Positions 35,727 to 47,813 of a DNA stretch of 64,000 nt are shown here, in pieces. Under the pieces are notes generated by a model. That model saw nothing but the letters and a program-made list of their open reading frames with translations. It made no database searches and was not told the origin of the DNA. Origin of the DNA: Litoditis marina. Lineage: Eukaryota; Nematoda; Chromadorea; Rhabditida; Rhabditidae. A program made the translations under genes and the position numbers. Numbering within the stretch: the stretch's first letter is position 1; each line of letters opens with the position of its first letter. The DNA is taken from NCBI GenBank assembly GCA_964036275.1, contig OZ038436.1, forward strand, positions 19,929,904 to 19,993,903. Reading direction: 5' to 3'.

Positions 35727-36885
35727 GGGTAGCCATGATCAAAAGCCTGTGTGTTAATCAAAGTCGAAAACGAGCCAATCAGCAAATGTTTCCAAGTAAA
35801 TGACAAGGAACTCGAGCAGAAAATTTATCACGTACATAATTGACCATCTCATTAATTGTTGCCACGGTTGTTTGCTGAGAACGTCAGCCTAGAATTATGG
35901 AGAATAAAACGACAAGCCAATTATGGGTTAAACTTCTGTAGTACTCGGTTCCGCCAACTTCAGCTACTAGTTGTAGAAAATGATCAACATTAAAACAGAT
36001 TTAGGTTCTAGGGATTGTACAGTTGAAATAACAATACTACTATATTATTGTCTGTTCAGACTCCGAACTGGACTTAGTTCACTGTGTGAAAATAAGGGCG
36101 TGGGTGGCAGGGATGCGAATGTTCGATGTATACGAGTCCAGTTGGGAACTAAACAGACTCTAGTTTGGACTCGACAAAAAAAAAAGAAAAACATGATCGA
36201 GCAAGATCGGGGTCTGAATATTATTGAATATTGGACGAGAACATCAAGTTTTCAATAACAATGAAGTTTTGAAGTTTCCGACGGAGAGAAAGTTTCAGTA
36301 AATGTATAAGTTGCCGTGCCCGCTCAGCCGCTCACGTAAATGACTTATAGAATTAGTGTCACTTTCATTCTCGTGTGTTTTAAATAAATACTACAGTTTT
36401 TCAGTTAATTCTGTTGACGTACGATTTTTTCCAATAATAACAAAATTCAGATTAATTATATTAATAATAAATGATTGCGTGTTCATCGGATGAAGAGCAT
36501 AGGATCATAAAGCTCAAAGAGTATTAGAAGAAAATTGGAGTAGCATACCGGTATGCTGTAGAAAACTCTCATGCTCAAAACTGTTGAGCTGAGCCTGAGG
36601 TTAGCTTTGCACATTGAAATGAACTTCTCTATTTCGAGAACGAGATGAATGAACGGAGTTGAATGATTGAACGGATAGATAGATTGAAGATTGAAGTACG
36701 TGAAGACGAACGGAGGGCTTATGAATAAGGTTCTTTTTTGAGTTGGAGTCTAGAAGTTCTTCACTAAACCACCATGTTGTACGCTTATTAGAACAAGGTG
36801 AGACCCTTAGCGGGTCAGAAAAGATACCCTACGAAGAGAGCAATTGCTGGCGCAAAAAATATCAGCAAATGATTCATTACACGTA

Positions 36886-39104
36886 TCACGTTGTCCACAT
36901 GTTTTGTAATTGTCTGAAGTATGTATCCGAGGTGAGACGACGGTCTTGAGTGGAACGAACGGTTATTGTTGGGGTTTTGATTCGTCCTCGAATCAATTGA
37001 AAGGCACCTCTACGCCATTGCGGCACACTCAGTACTGTGGCAAGCATACACACGTTGCCTGCTCTGAAAATGGATTAGGTATATACCGAATGAATCATTA
37101 TTCACTATCATTTCAAACTCAAGAATACTTCTCTGATCTATCTTTCTACTTTCCTCACGTTTTTTCTACCCCCCCCCCCCTTTTTTTCCATCTCGTGTTT
37201 GTGTTCGGACTCCCTTCATCTTCCTTTCTTCACACTAAGACGAAAAGTTCATAGAAAGATCAAAAGTGTGAAAGAGTAACTTGTTCACTCACATAGCAAT
37301 AGTCAGTTCAAACAAAGCTAGACAGATGCGAGCAGCCTGCGACCCGGGCGGGGTGATCACCACCGCTGCTACCGCCGTCATAGCCACAACCGATAGCATG
37401 CCACCACAGTACGCAACCTGTTTCAACATCAACTAAAAAATAGACACCTAGATGACTAATAAAATCATTGTGAACAGCGTAAGATGATTCTCATGAAATG
37501 CGTATTTTGGCACAGGGTCGGCGAAACTGCGTACTCTTGATCTGTGCATTCTATCATCTGCTAGCAAATCATCAACGACGCTCTGTTGAGCAATTAAACT
37601 CTTTACACTCAGGTAAACGTACACCCGAGCGGAAACCATGCACATAGTTAGGCATTTTTCACCAGTGAAGCATACTTGAAAACCCATTCCATTTAAGTTC
37701 AGTCGGCCTTGATAGTGGGAGCAAAATAACTATATGGAATAATCTGTGAATAGCTGATCCTCTTGTGTTTCGGGGGGCGATTCGAAATGACCGCCATGTT
37801 CCGGAAAAAACTTTTTCAGATTTCCTATAACTCGTTACTGTTTCATGTATGCACGCTTTTCCAAAAGTAATGAAAGTGTGTATGTGTTAAACCTCACTCA
37901 CCTTCACAATGCGCACGTTCTCCGTAAGTTGAAAACGAATACTAAGTGTGTAGGACTCGTTGGCGGGAGTGTTATGTTGAGCTCTACTCATCGCTTTCAG
38001 TGCTCTTGTGTTATATCGGTAGAGGTATATGAAAACGATAAACGTCAACAACAACAGAAAAAGAGCCCCTACGGCAAACATGTCCAGTTGGGAGTATCCT
38101 GAAAGAGATGTAACTCAATGATGTCCGATGGCGACACCGTACATTGTAAAAGAAGGCCCTTGAAACCTGTCAGCAACTAGGTAACTTTGACTCACATTCA
38201 CTTCATTCACTCATTTGGAGTGCCACATACTGTGGAAGTCGCGTGTTAAATCACGAATAAATATACTCTTTTCTATTCACAAAGTCTCATCTGCAAGCGA
38301 ACGACCAAGGATTGCTCGTTCCCCTTTGCTTAGCTGTTTTTGTAAAAAAATGCAGGCTTTACATAAGAAAAAACGTTTGAAAAATTTACAGTCGGATGTC
38401 TTTTAAGGCCACCCACCAAGAGACAGTAACACAGTTCCGAGCACACCCACAGTCACGTCAAACACCCCTGCCAGAACGGCAATCCATCCACGCCGTATTC
38501 TCTCGTAGTTGGTAATGAAATAGCTGGCCATAGCTCTTTCCATAATCTGTACCGGGATGAGTGTTACTGCGGAGACACAGTAGGTTGCTCGAAGGAAACC
38601 GGAAATCAGCAAAGGCGAGTCCTGCCAAACGTTGCCTGGAACATCTGATGTGAAACCCGATTCTAATTGGTGAAATGTCCTTTTAAATTACATTAGATGC
38701 TTCATTCAGTTTTGGAGTTTTGGGGAGATAATCCATAGAAAAGCCTGAAGGCGATATTAGTTGTCGACCAGTTCAAGAAACGCACCAGTAGTTCTCACGG
38801 ATTCCGTTTGATAGAGAAATAGTACTGTTCTTGAAAAAATGACCATGTAGTATGAGAGCATGAATCCTTGCATGATCAGTCTCAAGTTTCGATGACAGGC
38901 GAAGAAACGGGAAAGTACAACAACGAGGAACCATATTGACACTAGAGAACAGGATAGAAAAAAGAACTCCAGCCCAAAAATGGTGTTCGCTACGAATGTG
39001 TTCGATATCTGTTCACCAGCATGGATCGCTAGAAGATTCTTGATACGTAATGATTTTCCACCAAATAGGGCAATATTGTAGTACAAAGGGAACGTTCTGG
39101 TCAT
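36886..39104 (-). CDS. sre-type seven-transmembrane chemoreceptor, gene 8 (complete)
   Basis: Exons: 39104-38786, 38635-38417, 38098-37902, 37432-37293, 37063-36886; 1053 nt, 350 residues. ATG at 39104 (MTRTFPLYYN) lies 11 nt after a TTACAG acceptor. The second intracellular loop reads FITNYERIRRGW: the otherwise invariant Asp of DYE is Asn and the KK pair is RI. The N-terminal sequon is lost (YYNIAL). TM6 (LKQVAYCGGMLSVVAMTAV) and the ITPPGSQ loop closely match gene 7. Exon 4 enters through TTTTAG. Intron 4 has a pyrimidine run (about 37140-37200) with a block of Cs. No frame or splice lesion, so I call it functional, but the loop changes make altered G-protein coupling or early decay possible. 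Confidence 0.88.
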
Positions 39105-40049
39105 CCTATCCGCGTCTGTAATTTCAGTAGAATCAGAATGGTTCGTCGAAGAGCTTCTACCAAAACGATGCATACAAAACAATTGATCTGTCGTTGTTGT
39201 TCATTTTAAACCCACAGCACTACAGCAATGTGTACGTTAATTGTAAGCTCGTCGAACAAACAAAAATAAGGTATCTTTGAAAAATGTGCGTGAATCAAAT
39301 TTATCGGCCTGACGGATCTTGTAGTAAACAGCAAAAGATTCACAGAACGGGACAAGGAACTTGGACCGATTCAATCTATCACGTACTTAATTGACTATAT
39401 TTGTAATTATTGCTACGGCTGTTTGGAAAGAACTTTAACCTGTTATTACGAAGGGAGACGGCGCTCTAAGTATGGGCTACCTGGCTGTAGTATTAGGTTC
39501 CGCGAACTACAGTAATTGGAAAAAGTGATCAACACACAATGTCCTCGTCATTCCTGAGGGGCTTTGGTGTACAGTTGAATAAAATAAGTGATGTTTTTGA
39601 AAATCTTCATATATCAAACAGAAATGTCGTTATAATAGAGTACAGAATTGAAAACATAGATTTTTCAAAAAGATTTTCAAGTGACCAAAACTCTAAAACA
39701 GGAGTCATAGAAGATATACACATTGGAAGAGTGAAAGAGAGAATGAATCAGAAAGTGGCACGTTCAGCTTCTACTCCGTGCCTAACCACTTGATACATAC
39801 TCAGCCTTCGTGGGGTAGAGGTAAGAAATTAGATGGGTCATGCTGAACTATAAAACAATAAGAACAAAGAATATTTTTTTTATTCAGAATATTTATTCAA
39901 CGCATTCATGTATTTTGACACATCATATATTCCAATATTATTCGATATTCAATATTCGAAGGTACCCTTTCCATAGACTTAGATTGAAAATATATTATAG
40001 GGGGCTTGATACATACTCAGCCTTCGGGAGTATCACATGGTGTTCTCTC

Positions 40050-40505
40050 AGCTTCATGCTTCACGTACGGATTCAACGGAAAAAGGCTAATTTCCAGACA
40101 TCTGTCAGAGCCCGGACTTCGCGGATCCAAGTGCTTCCCAGGATATTTTTGAAGTCATCGTGCCATCTTGCTCTTGGGCGTCCAACTCGGCGCGTTTGGT
40201 TGTAGGGGAACCAGTAAAGCATCGTTGTGGACCAATTCTGGGTTCGAACCACTTTTTCGGCAAATTTCCATTTTCTTCATGTGACTTCATCGATCACATT
40301 CCGGAATCGGCTCACTCTGTGTAGCCTTTCATTTGTCCATCGGTGTTGAAGAGAAATTCCCAAACTTCTTCTCATCATCTTCCTTGTTTCTACGGACAGT
40401 CGACTTCTGGTGTGTTCATCAAGGACCCAAAGTTCTGACGCGTACAAAATATGGGGGAGTACCACCATGTTGTACAACTTCGACTTTTGTTTGATGGTTG
40501 CTCAA
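40050..40505 (-). mobile_element. 3' fragment of an RTE-type non-LTR retrotransposon (LINE), decayed
   Basis: The minus strand encodes the carboxy end of a reverse-transcriptase polyprotein in two frames: VVLPHILYASELWVL..RKMMRRSLGISL (40500-40277), then, after a frame change, WSTTMLYWFPYN and RRVGRPRARWHDDF (about 40260-40060). The LYASE-W, RRxLGI and GRPRARWxDDF motifs are typical of RTE/Jockey-like elements. The endonuclease and catalytic RT domains are missing, so this is a 5'-truncated dead copy. Confidence 0.75.
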
Positions 40506-41056
40506 AGAACAAAGAGAAGAAGAAAAAAAGAAAGAAGGAAATTTGAAGGAAACATAAAGTGAATAGTTTGGATGCAGTACTGAAGGGTGAAAATTAGCAT
40601 AGCACGGCATTGAACTTAATGGTTCGAAGTTGTCTTTCATTTTTGCAACTGACTCAGAAAACTTCGTTTTCGTTCCGAGAACGAATTGAATGAATGAATG
40701 AACAAGTTTAAATTTACGAATGGGTGAATGGATTGTGGTAATTGAAACTCATAAGAGTACAAAACGACGAACGAAAAGCTAAGAACAAAGTTTTTCTCAA
40801 ATAAAATATAGATGAGATTCTCAAGAAATGGCCATTTTTTGGATTCTGATAAGTATAGTTATTCTCCCCACCGGGTAATGTATGGATACAATGCAAGGGG
40901 CTCCAGGAGGAGGCGAAAATAATCTACCCATTATCTATTCAATAATTTTGGTTTCATTATAGTTTTGAATCTTCATAGTCAACTCAAGGGGTCATAAAAA
41001 AATGTTCTCTGAGTTGCTTGTTTGTTTGTGTGGTTTGTTCCAGCCTCTTCAGGTAA

Positions 41057-41131
41057 TTGTTTCAATAACAAATATCAATGTTTTTTAAAAGAACTTGTTT
41101 CAATAACAAATATCAATGTTTTTTAAAAGAA
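41057..41131. repeat. 37-bp tandem duplication
   Basis: Two identical 37-bp units (41057-41093, 41095-41131) containing TTCAATAACAAATATCAATG, 90 bp past the gene 9 stop. The identity implies a recent duplication. Confidence 0.85.
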
Positions 41132-41188
41132 AACAGAAGAAAGTACGAAGTAGTCCCATAAGTTTATGAATGCAAAATGACGTACTAG

Positions 41189-41194
41189 TTTATT
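41189..41194 (-). terminator. poly(A) signal AATAAA of gene 9
   Basis: AATAAA on the minus strand, 27 nt past the TGA of gene 9: the spacing expected of a nematode 3' end signal. Confidence 0.6.
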
Positions 41195-41220
41195 AAATCA
41201 AGACAAAAAATAAATAAAAG

Positions 41221-43718
41221 TCAAATCGTCCACATGGTCTGCAACTGTTTGAAATACTCCTCGGAGGCGTGTTGCCGGTCTTCAGCGAATGGAACCACAC
41301 AAGTTGATCTATTGATTGATTTCCGACCCCAGATCATGGAGCAAAGGCCACGACGCCACTGAGGGACACTCAACACTGTTGTGAGCATGATCACGTTCGC
41401 TGCACTGAAAATCTATTTTAAATAACCGAACGCGAGTATTTCAGTAGGATTACTCATGTGAAACCAGTGAAAGTCAGAGTTCCAGTTGTTCTGTAGATTT
41501 TAAAATATGATTCAAGATTTGAATCACTGATGAATCATTCATAGTCGCGGTTTGACACTCATGTCATTTCATGATGAAATGCACGGTTGCTGATGTTTAA
41601 AGTGTTCATCTGTCTATTTTATCGACTTCTCGTATAGTTTGCTTCACTCCCACTGAGACCCATTGGCATCGTACCAAGATTTACGTATTATTATGAAACT
41701 GAACAACCACTGACAGAAATTCGCAGTTCTTCGAAAAACTACAAAGTGGTGAAAAATTGCATGCAATATTCATTGGCACGCTGCCAAGTCTCAGTGGGAA
41801 TGACCGGACCTTTAAATCAGGCAAAATTGTTGTAGAAAAAATGGCACCCACATTGCAAAGTTTAAGTCAAACAAGGCAAGGCAAATAAGGGAAGGCTGAG
41901 ATTGGTATGGAAAGACCACCAGGGCGAAAACAGCCGTTCCCACCACAATGGACACAACTACGGTGAAGAATCCTACCGCTTGCGACAACATCTGAAAAAC
42001 GAGTTTTTTAAAACATATCAAAACCGTAAGAATGATAAATCGATTGTTCATATCTAGTACGCGCACTAACAAATGGTAATGGTACAGTTTATTGAAATAG
42101 AGAACAGTTCTTATTCATGAGATTTGTCACAGACTTATCCCTCACAAAAGAAATCCTGCCTGCTTCAAGTTTTGTCATATTTGGGGCTTGGAATTAAGTT
42201 TGAGAGTAATTACCCGTACGATCTCTCTTATGAGCAGTGACCAAATCGCGTGACGTAGGCAAAATCAGAGTAATTCACCTGGGGTCTGGTGAACTAACAT
42301 AAATTGTCTCCAAGAATTATACTTTTCTCGTTTCCCTTTTTTCGAGAAGAAAAAGAAACTTACTTTCATGACTCGGACATTTTCTGCCAGTTGAAAACGA
42401 ATGCTGAGCGTATAATCGTTTGACTGCTGTTTGCTAATAGTCTTCAGAGTTTTTGAGTTGTATCGATGTAGAAATTTATATAACAGAAAGGAGGAAAGCA
42501 AGAACAAGATACCGCATACAGAAAATGTGACTAAATCAGAGATTCCTGAAAAAAACAAAATATCGTTAATGGCATGAAAAAACAGAGCTGGAATGTTCGT
42601 CTACGTTGCTGAAGTATCAGATATTGTGATCAGGCGAGCAATCCCTCATGTATCTCAAGAGATACCTCATGAGCTATTCGCATGAGCTTCTCATGAGGTT
42701 CTATTGATTGCTATGCTACAACATTGATGGTTCACGAGTAGCTCAAATGAACTTCTCGTGAGATTGGAGGGATTGCTACGCCGCCAGAAAACGCAAAGAT
42801 TTTGCTATCACACGACAGCACTCAAGCTATACCGTTTTGCAATTGTAACATAGACAATGGTAAACACACCTAGAAAGAACGACAACACTCCCAGAAAAGA
42901 GAGCACAACAGAAATGGAACCGGCCAAAGCGGCAACCCAACCACGGCATTTCTTCTCATAGTCGGTGATAAAGTAGCTGGCCATCGCTCTCTCTATCAAC
43001 ATGACCGGAAGCAGAGTGTACATAGCTACCGAGTAGGCCGTTCGAAGAAATCCAGCTAGCAGCATGGGATAATCTAACCAGACGTCACCTAAAAGTGAAT
43101 GTTTCAAATATTCTGTTTGAAATACAAATCATATTCCATATCCGTTCACACTCAGAGTATACAATTCAACGTTGTAATGACTTCGACTGTAACTAACATA
43201 TGTTCAGTTTGTTCACAGTAATTGAGGTAAAGGGAAGATCAATTGACTTGAATCACGATAATCTATAACGGTTTCAACCTTTTCTGCATTCTAAATATTT
43301 TTCTAAAGAATTGTTACACCTGACAAAAGGCTCCGTGGGGGTTAAGGTAGGATAGGACATTCATTGTATCTTGTAATTTTCTATATTCACCTGTAATTTT
43401 CCAGATACCAGTTTGGTAGAGGAACAGTATTAATCTACACAGAATAGCCACATAGTACGTGACCATGAAGCCCTGGATGAGTCTAGTCAAGTTGCGGTGG
43501 AAGGCGAAAAATCGAGATAGCACATAGACGAAGAACCATACAGAAACGACAGAGTAGGTGAGCATAAACAGTTCCACTGCATAGATCATGTAGAATACGG
43601 TAGGGTATCCGATGACGAAATCGGGGTGTATCAACAAGAGGCTGTGTAGTTGTAGGGAACTCTCATTTCCTATATATAAGGTGTAGGTGGTGGAGACGTT
43701 AACTGTCGCGTAGTCCAT
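41221..43718 (-). CDS. sre-type seven-transmembrane chemoreceptor, gene 9 (complete)
   Basis: Exons: 43718-43391, 43088-42870, 42545-42364, 41991-41852, 41404-41221; 1053 nt, 350 residues. ATG at 43718 (MDYATV) lies 6 nt after TTTCAG; the upstream in-frame ATG at 43748 is on the intron side and is rejected. This is the 1/9/10 subfamily: AFHRNLTRLI rather than ACHRNLRLI, exon 3 loop SIRFQLAENVRVMK, and a shorter exon 3 (182 bp) with GISDLVTF instead of GYSEL. The loop after TM3 reads DYEKKCRGW. The N terminus has NVS and NES sequons. Intron 2 carries a TIR element (42631-42787), and intron 4 another (41646-41802). An AATAAA lies 27 nt after the stop. Confidence 0.9.
41646..41802. repeat. ACTGAGAC-end MITE in intron 4 of gene 9
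   Basis: CTCCCACTGAGACCCATTGGC at the left, inverted as AAGTCTCAGTGGGAATG at the right, about 157 bp. Confidence 0.65.
42631..42787. repeat. MITE family 'GGCGGCGTAGCAATC', copy 2 (intron 2 of gene 9)
   Basis: The right TIR GATTGCTACGCCGCCAG is intact; the left TIR is eroded (CAGGCGAGCAATCCCTC). The interior has the CTCATGAG palindromes. Confidence 0.7.
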
Positions 43719-43724
43719 ACTGCC

Positions 43725-43727
43725 CTG
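43725..43727 (-). promoter_or_regulatory. probable spliced-leader (or 5'UTR intron) acceptor of gene 9
   Basis: TTTCAG on the minus strand, 6 nt before the chosen ATG. It is the clearest example of an acceptor found just before the start codon in all 12 genes with a visible exon 1. It rules out the upstream in-frame ATG. Trans-splicing is inferred from nematode biology; a conventional 5'UTR intron would look the same. Confidence 0.55.
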
Positions 43728-45339
43728 AAACGAAGAATTTGTAAACATTTGGATGAAAGTTCAAATAACAAAACAAAAGTACAACGGCAGAATGAGTTGA
43801 GAATGGTTCAAACAGATAAACAAGAGTTCATAGAACTTTTAAAATGAAAAGACACTTGGTGAGGTACTAGTGGTCTTTTCTGGTTCGACTGTAACGATTT
43901 GTGTTTAACGAACAGTGGACATAAAACAGGTGAAGAACGGAACATACGAAACAGTTGAATGTTTACCACGATATAATTTTGGTAACAACTTTCATGTGGT
44001 CATTTAATGTTAACGTTTTCATCATCTCTGATGAGGCTCAATTATCGATTATAACTTTTTGCATGATTATTGATTCTTTTCCGAGGAGTGCAAATGTGGT
44101 TATGCGTGGGGAACGGTATGAGAAGCATTTAATCTGTTTTCGATTAGATGAGCTCCAACTCATGTTCAATCACTGCAATTAGGCGATTAAAATGATAGCA
44201 TTGAATGGAGAAAAGTGCTTAGTCGAGATGTTTGTCGCCATAGGAAGTAAATTTGTATTTTCATTTAGCAGACTAATTGGCCCTGGAAGTTATACAGTCT
44301 CAAAAAGCTAATGGGCGAGAATAATTTGTGCAGTAAGCGGCAATAACTCAAAAGTGAAACAGAGCACCAGACACGATTTGTGCAGTTACAGGAACATTTC
44401 AGCACACGGAACTTCGAACAGCGAAACGGAGGAGTGATGTTAGTCCAGGTGGAATAGTTCAATGATATCAAAGTGATAAAATACTCAGCTCAATCAGACC
44501 AGTTTAAGGTCAACTTGGCATGAATTAGATCCATGTAGCCAAGAAACGTCTAGAAAAATAGCCAATCACACCGTTTAGGGTAACACTCATAATAGAAGCC
44601 GAAGTTCTCCCTCTGTCTTCGATAGTTGAATTGTCAAATAGATCTGTCATCAGGTTGTAAGTTGAACAAAGACTAACTAAAGACTCGAATGTATTCGATC
44701 AACCTTATTGTTACTTATAGCACGCACGGCACAAATCCAATCAGTTCACCTCAAAAAGAAATAGTTTGAAGCAGACTCTGCTAACATTCCTCTTCAAAAT
44801 CCGATAAAGGAGAGGTTTTGTATGTTCTTTACTGTTCTATTGCTTAACTATTGCTGAACGTTCGGGCACGGTGTATGAAATATTATTCAGTAGTCGTTTT
44901 TTCCTGAACCAAATTCAGTTTTGCTTTCTTGGCTGGTTCGCAATTGTATACACTCAATTTTTCATGTGAATTCATTCTGTCTAGTTTTTCATTACGTATA
45001 CTCCTGAACGTCGTGTACAAAATGTCGGGAGGTGCTTTACTGCTGGTTATATATATGAGGTTACACTTTATGATAAGACTTTTTTTAAATAACGGGTTCA
45101 CACCTATCATTAGGTTGCCACTGGGAAAACCTACGTAATTTTTTAGCTTGGTGCCTACTTGAATATAGAGTTCGTGGTATCAATGTTTCTGTACTCTGTG
45201 ATTTGAAGAGCAATTACATTGCTTGTCTAGAGCTAGGAACGTCAAGAAAAAAGTTTCGTATGACAAAAAGCTCATCGGGAATCTTCAGTACCAAACCGAA
45301 CTCAGATCTTTGAACACAAAATAGAACTTTTGATTCATT

Positions 45340-45345
45340 TTTATT
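45340..45345 (-). terminator. poly(A) signal AATAAA of gene 10
   Basis: AATAAA on the minus strand, 17 nt past the TAG of gene 10. It implies a very short 3'UTR. Confidence 0.6.
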
Positions 45346-45362
45346 TGCAACCTATGATTTAT

Positions 45363-47813
45363 CTACCACATCGTTTCGAACTGTCGAAAATATGCATCGG
45401 AAGTGCGTTTCTGGTCCTGACGGGAAGGAACTACGGTAGACGGTCTACTGAGCAGTCGCCCTCCACACAATATGGAAGTGGCACCATGTCGCCATTGTGG
45501 AACGTTCAGAAGCACCGTCAGCATGATCACGTGCGCAGCACTAAACAATTGAATAAAGTTTTTATTCAAAGTAAACTGACACAGTCTGTGATTTCTCTGG
45601 TAGCACGGCGTGGTGCATGTGTGTTCTCATTAGACTTTCCTATCAAAATGTTTGTTCCAGACTCTTTTCTCGTTCCCATTGAAAATCAAAAATTTGACTT
45701 CAGTTTCCGATAAATGCTACATACCGGACAAGTTTTGTTCCCGAACGGCCTACTTCAGTGTTCTAAGAACACAAGAATTTCGGACGCCTAAGTATTAAAA
45801 TTCAAAACTCTCTCTTCCTTGACCTTGTCGTGATACAACTTTAGAGGAAAAGTGCTCAACGCGAAAAAACGCATGCTGAGACGGTCTGTTTCTACTATAC
45901 TCACATTGCGATGCTCATTTCAAACAGAGCGAGACAAATGAGAGAAGGCCGAGATCCAGTCGGGAAAACGACCACGGCAAAGACGGCTGAAGAACCGACG
46001 ACAGAGACCACCAATGAGAAAAAGGCAACCCCTTTCGACAACAGCTAAAATTGAAGATAAATGTAGTAATAGTACTCAAGAATGTAAGAAAATAGGTATC
46101 AAATCGATAAAGAACTTTGAGAATGAAAGGTAAAGACAAATCATCACCCCGACGTTCAAATTCGAAAACGGTCTGGAGTTGATTCATTGAAATAAAACTT
46201 ATTTTTGAAGTGTTTATCATTTATAGAAAATGGTTTGCATCCAACAAAAACCAGAGTGAAAAGTCAATGTTGGGGACCCTCGGTCTTCATTCTGAACCCA
46301 AATCCAGAAGCCTACCTTCATGACGCGCACGTTTTCTGCTAACTGAAACCGTACACTGAGTGTGTACAGCTCGTTTGTGTCTCTCAGAGATTTATTCAGA
46401 TTCTGAAGAGTCTTCGTATTATACTTGTAGAGAAATACATAGAGCACGAAAGAAAAGATAAGAAAACAAGTTCCACACATAGCAAACACCACCAAATTGA
46501 AAAAGCCTGATAATAAGAAGATTTAAGTTTATTTTTATCTTCCAAGTGCCTGACAGACTCGCAAACATGGAAAAGAACGATGGTAGTGATTTTGATTGTC
46601 CTAAATAACCAATGTATTAGATTCTATTCCAAATTGAGAACGCTACGACGAAGAGCCGCGCAGAACATCGAACACTCGTCATGTTGCGTTTGAAGCAACA
46701 GCACCGTTTTTGAATTAGTAGTTTTCGCTATTTACATGATGAAGTATACGTGTTGATAACGGAAATGTTTATCAATCGGGAGGGTGATATATATCAATTT
46801 CCGCTGTGTAGTGATACTTCGGTTCCAAAGCTTGCCGGTTATGGATTCTCGTAGCGTAGTGGTTAGCGCTTGGCAACCTTTTGCTAGCAGGTTCTACCGG
46901 AGAGAGACAAAAATTTTGAAAATGACACCCCCAAAATGTCTATTTGGTAGTCTCTTCAGAGGTACTTACCTAGTGCGAAAGAAAGGGTGCCTAGTACTCC
47001 CAGTATGACAGAGATAGTGGCAGCCAGCCCCGCCACCCAACCGCGAGGTTTCTTCTCGTAGTCTGTGATGAAGTAGCTGGCCATAGCCCTCTCCATTATT
47101 ACAATCGGCAACATGGTATATACACAGATACAAAACGCCGTGCGGAGAAAACCGCAAATAAGCATTGGTGAGTCTTGTCGAGTATCGCCTTAAATATTAC
47201 AACATATTGCAAATAAGACCCAGAACCGTAGTAGAACTGGTTTGAATGAAGCTTGAACCCATTTTTTGGCTTTGCATAGAGCATGTAGCTTGTGACCACA
47301 ATTATTATATCTCAGCTCAGCTCAGTTCACAAGTTTTGATGAAGTTTTACGAACACTTTTACCAACATTGAAAAGTCTTTGCGAACATTGAAATGAATTT
47401 CAAGATGTCCGATCTTATCATAGCAATATCCGAAAAAGCCGAATTTAGCCCAAACATCCCTTTATCTATTGAAAACAAAAAAATCAACCGAATCGCCAAA
47501 TATTCGTACCTGTGATTGCGCAAATTCCCGACTGATAGAGAAACAAAATGATTCTGGACAAAATAGCCACATAGTAGGCTGCCATGAAAAACTGTATTAT
47601 TCTGGTCAGATTTCGATGAAACGCGAAAAAGCGAGACAGCACATAGACAATGAACCAAACAGAGACAAGAGAACTCATCATGAAGACTAGCTCAATTGCA
47701 AATATTATTGTGAATACAGTTTTATTGTCGCCAACTGAATCAGGGTGTATCAGTAGCAGATTATATATTTCTATAGAAGTGTTGAATATGGTCAAGTTGT
47801 AGTAGGTCCACAT
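45363..47813 (-). CDS. sre-type seven-transmembrane chemoreceptor, gene 10 (splice-frame anomaly at exon 2/3)
   Basis: Exons: 47813-47510, 47188-46970, 46505-46316, 46044-45905, 45540-45363. ATG at 47813 (MWTYYNLT) lies 10 nt after a CCGTAG acceptor. Motifs: AFHRNLTRII, FITDYEKKPRGW, YTLSVRFQLAENVRVMK, PQWRHG; the protein ends right at MW. Exon 3 starts with one base (G) before the codons for LFNLVVF, while the normal exon 2 donor (CTA G|GTAAGT) leaves phase 1, which puts exon 3 one nucleotide out of frame. A second GT 4 nt downstream (CTA GGT AA|GTACCT, exon end 46966) restores the frame exactly and gives a 344-residue receptor. Either the gene moved to this weaker donor after a 1-nt deletion, or it is a single-frameshift pseudogene. 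An AATAAA lies 17 nt beyond the stop. Confidence 0.82.
46775..46909 (+). repeat. tRNA-derived SINE-like repeat, copy 3 (intron 2 of gene 10)
   Basis: More decayed: CGTAGCGTAGTGGTTAGCGC and GCTAGCAGGTTCTACCGGAGA are kept, while the anticodon region is shortened. Ends GAGAGACAA. Confidence 0.65.

Larger units (their letters stand above)
34383..36885. other. Intergenic gap between genes 7 and 8
   Basis: Contains the foldback at 35130-35450, a plus-strand frame running 35440-35600 (HVYRPRYLVTLIRENN) into a MITE (35602-35726), and the conserved upstream block (35800-36000). From 36000 to 36885 nothing is recognised. Confidence 0.45.
39105..41220. other. Intergenic gap between genes 8 and 9
   Basis: Contains the conserved upstream block (39350-39540), a plus-strand open frame 39539-39793 with no recognised domain, the RTE fragment (40050-40505), and a 37-bp tandem duplication (41057-41131). 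TGATACATACTCAGCCTTCG occurs twice, 215 bp apart (39791 and 40007). Confidence 0.5.
43719..45362. other. Intergenic gap between genes 9 and 10
   Basis: No repeat family of this window, no coding frame with similarity and no RNA gene seen. A few open frames (for example 43955-44182, 44883-45138) have no supporting features. Confidence 0.5.

Noticed and set aside
43719..43748. Upstream in-frame ATG for gene 9
   Set aside because: A TTTCAG acceptor lies between it and the MDYATV start, so it is probably outside the mature mRNA.
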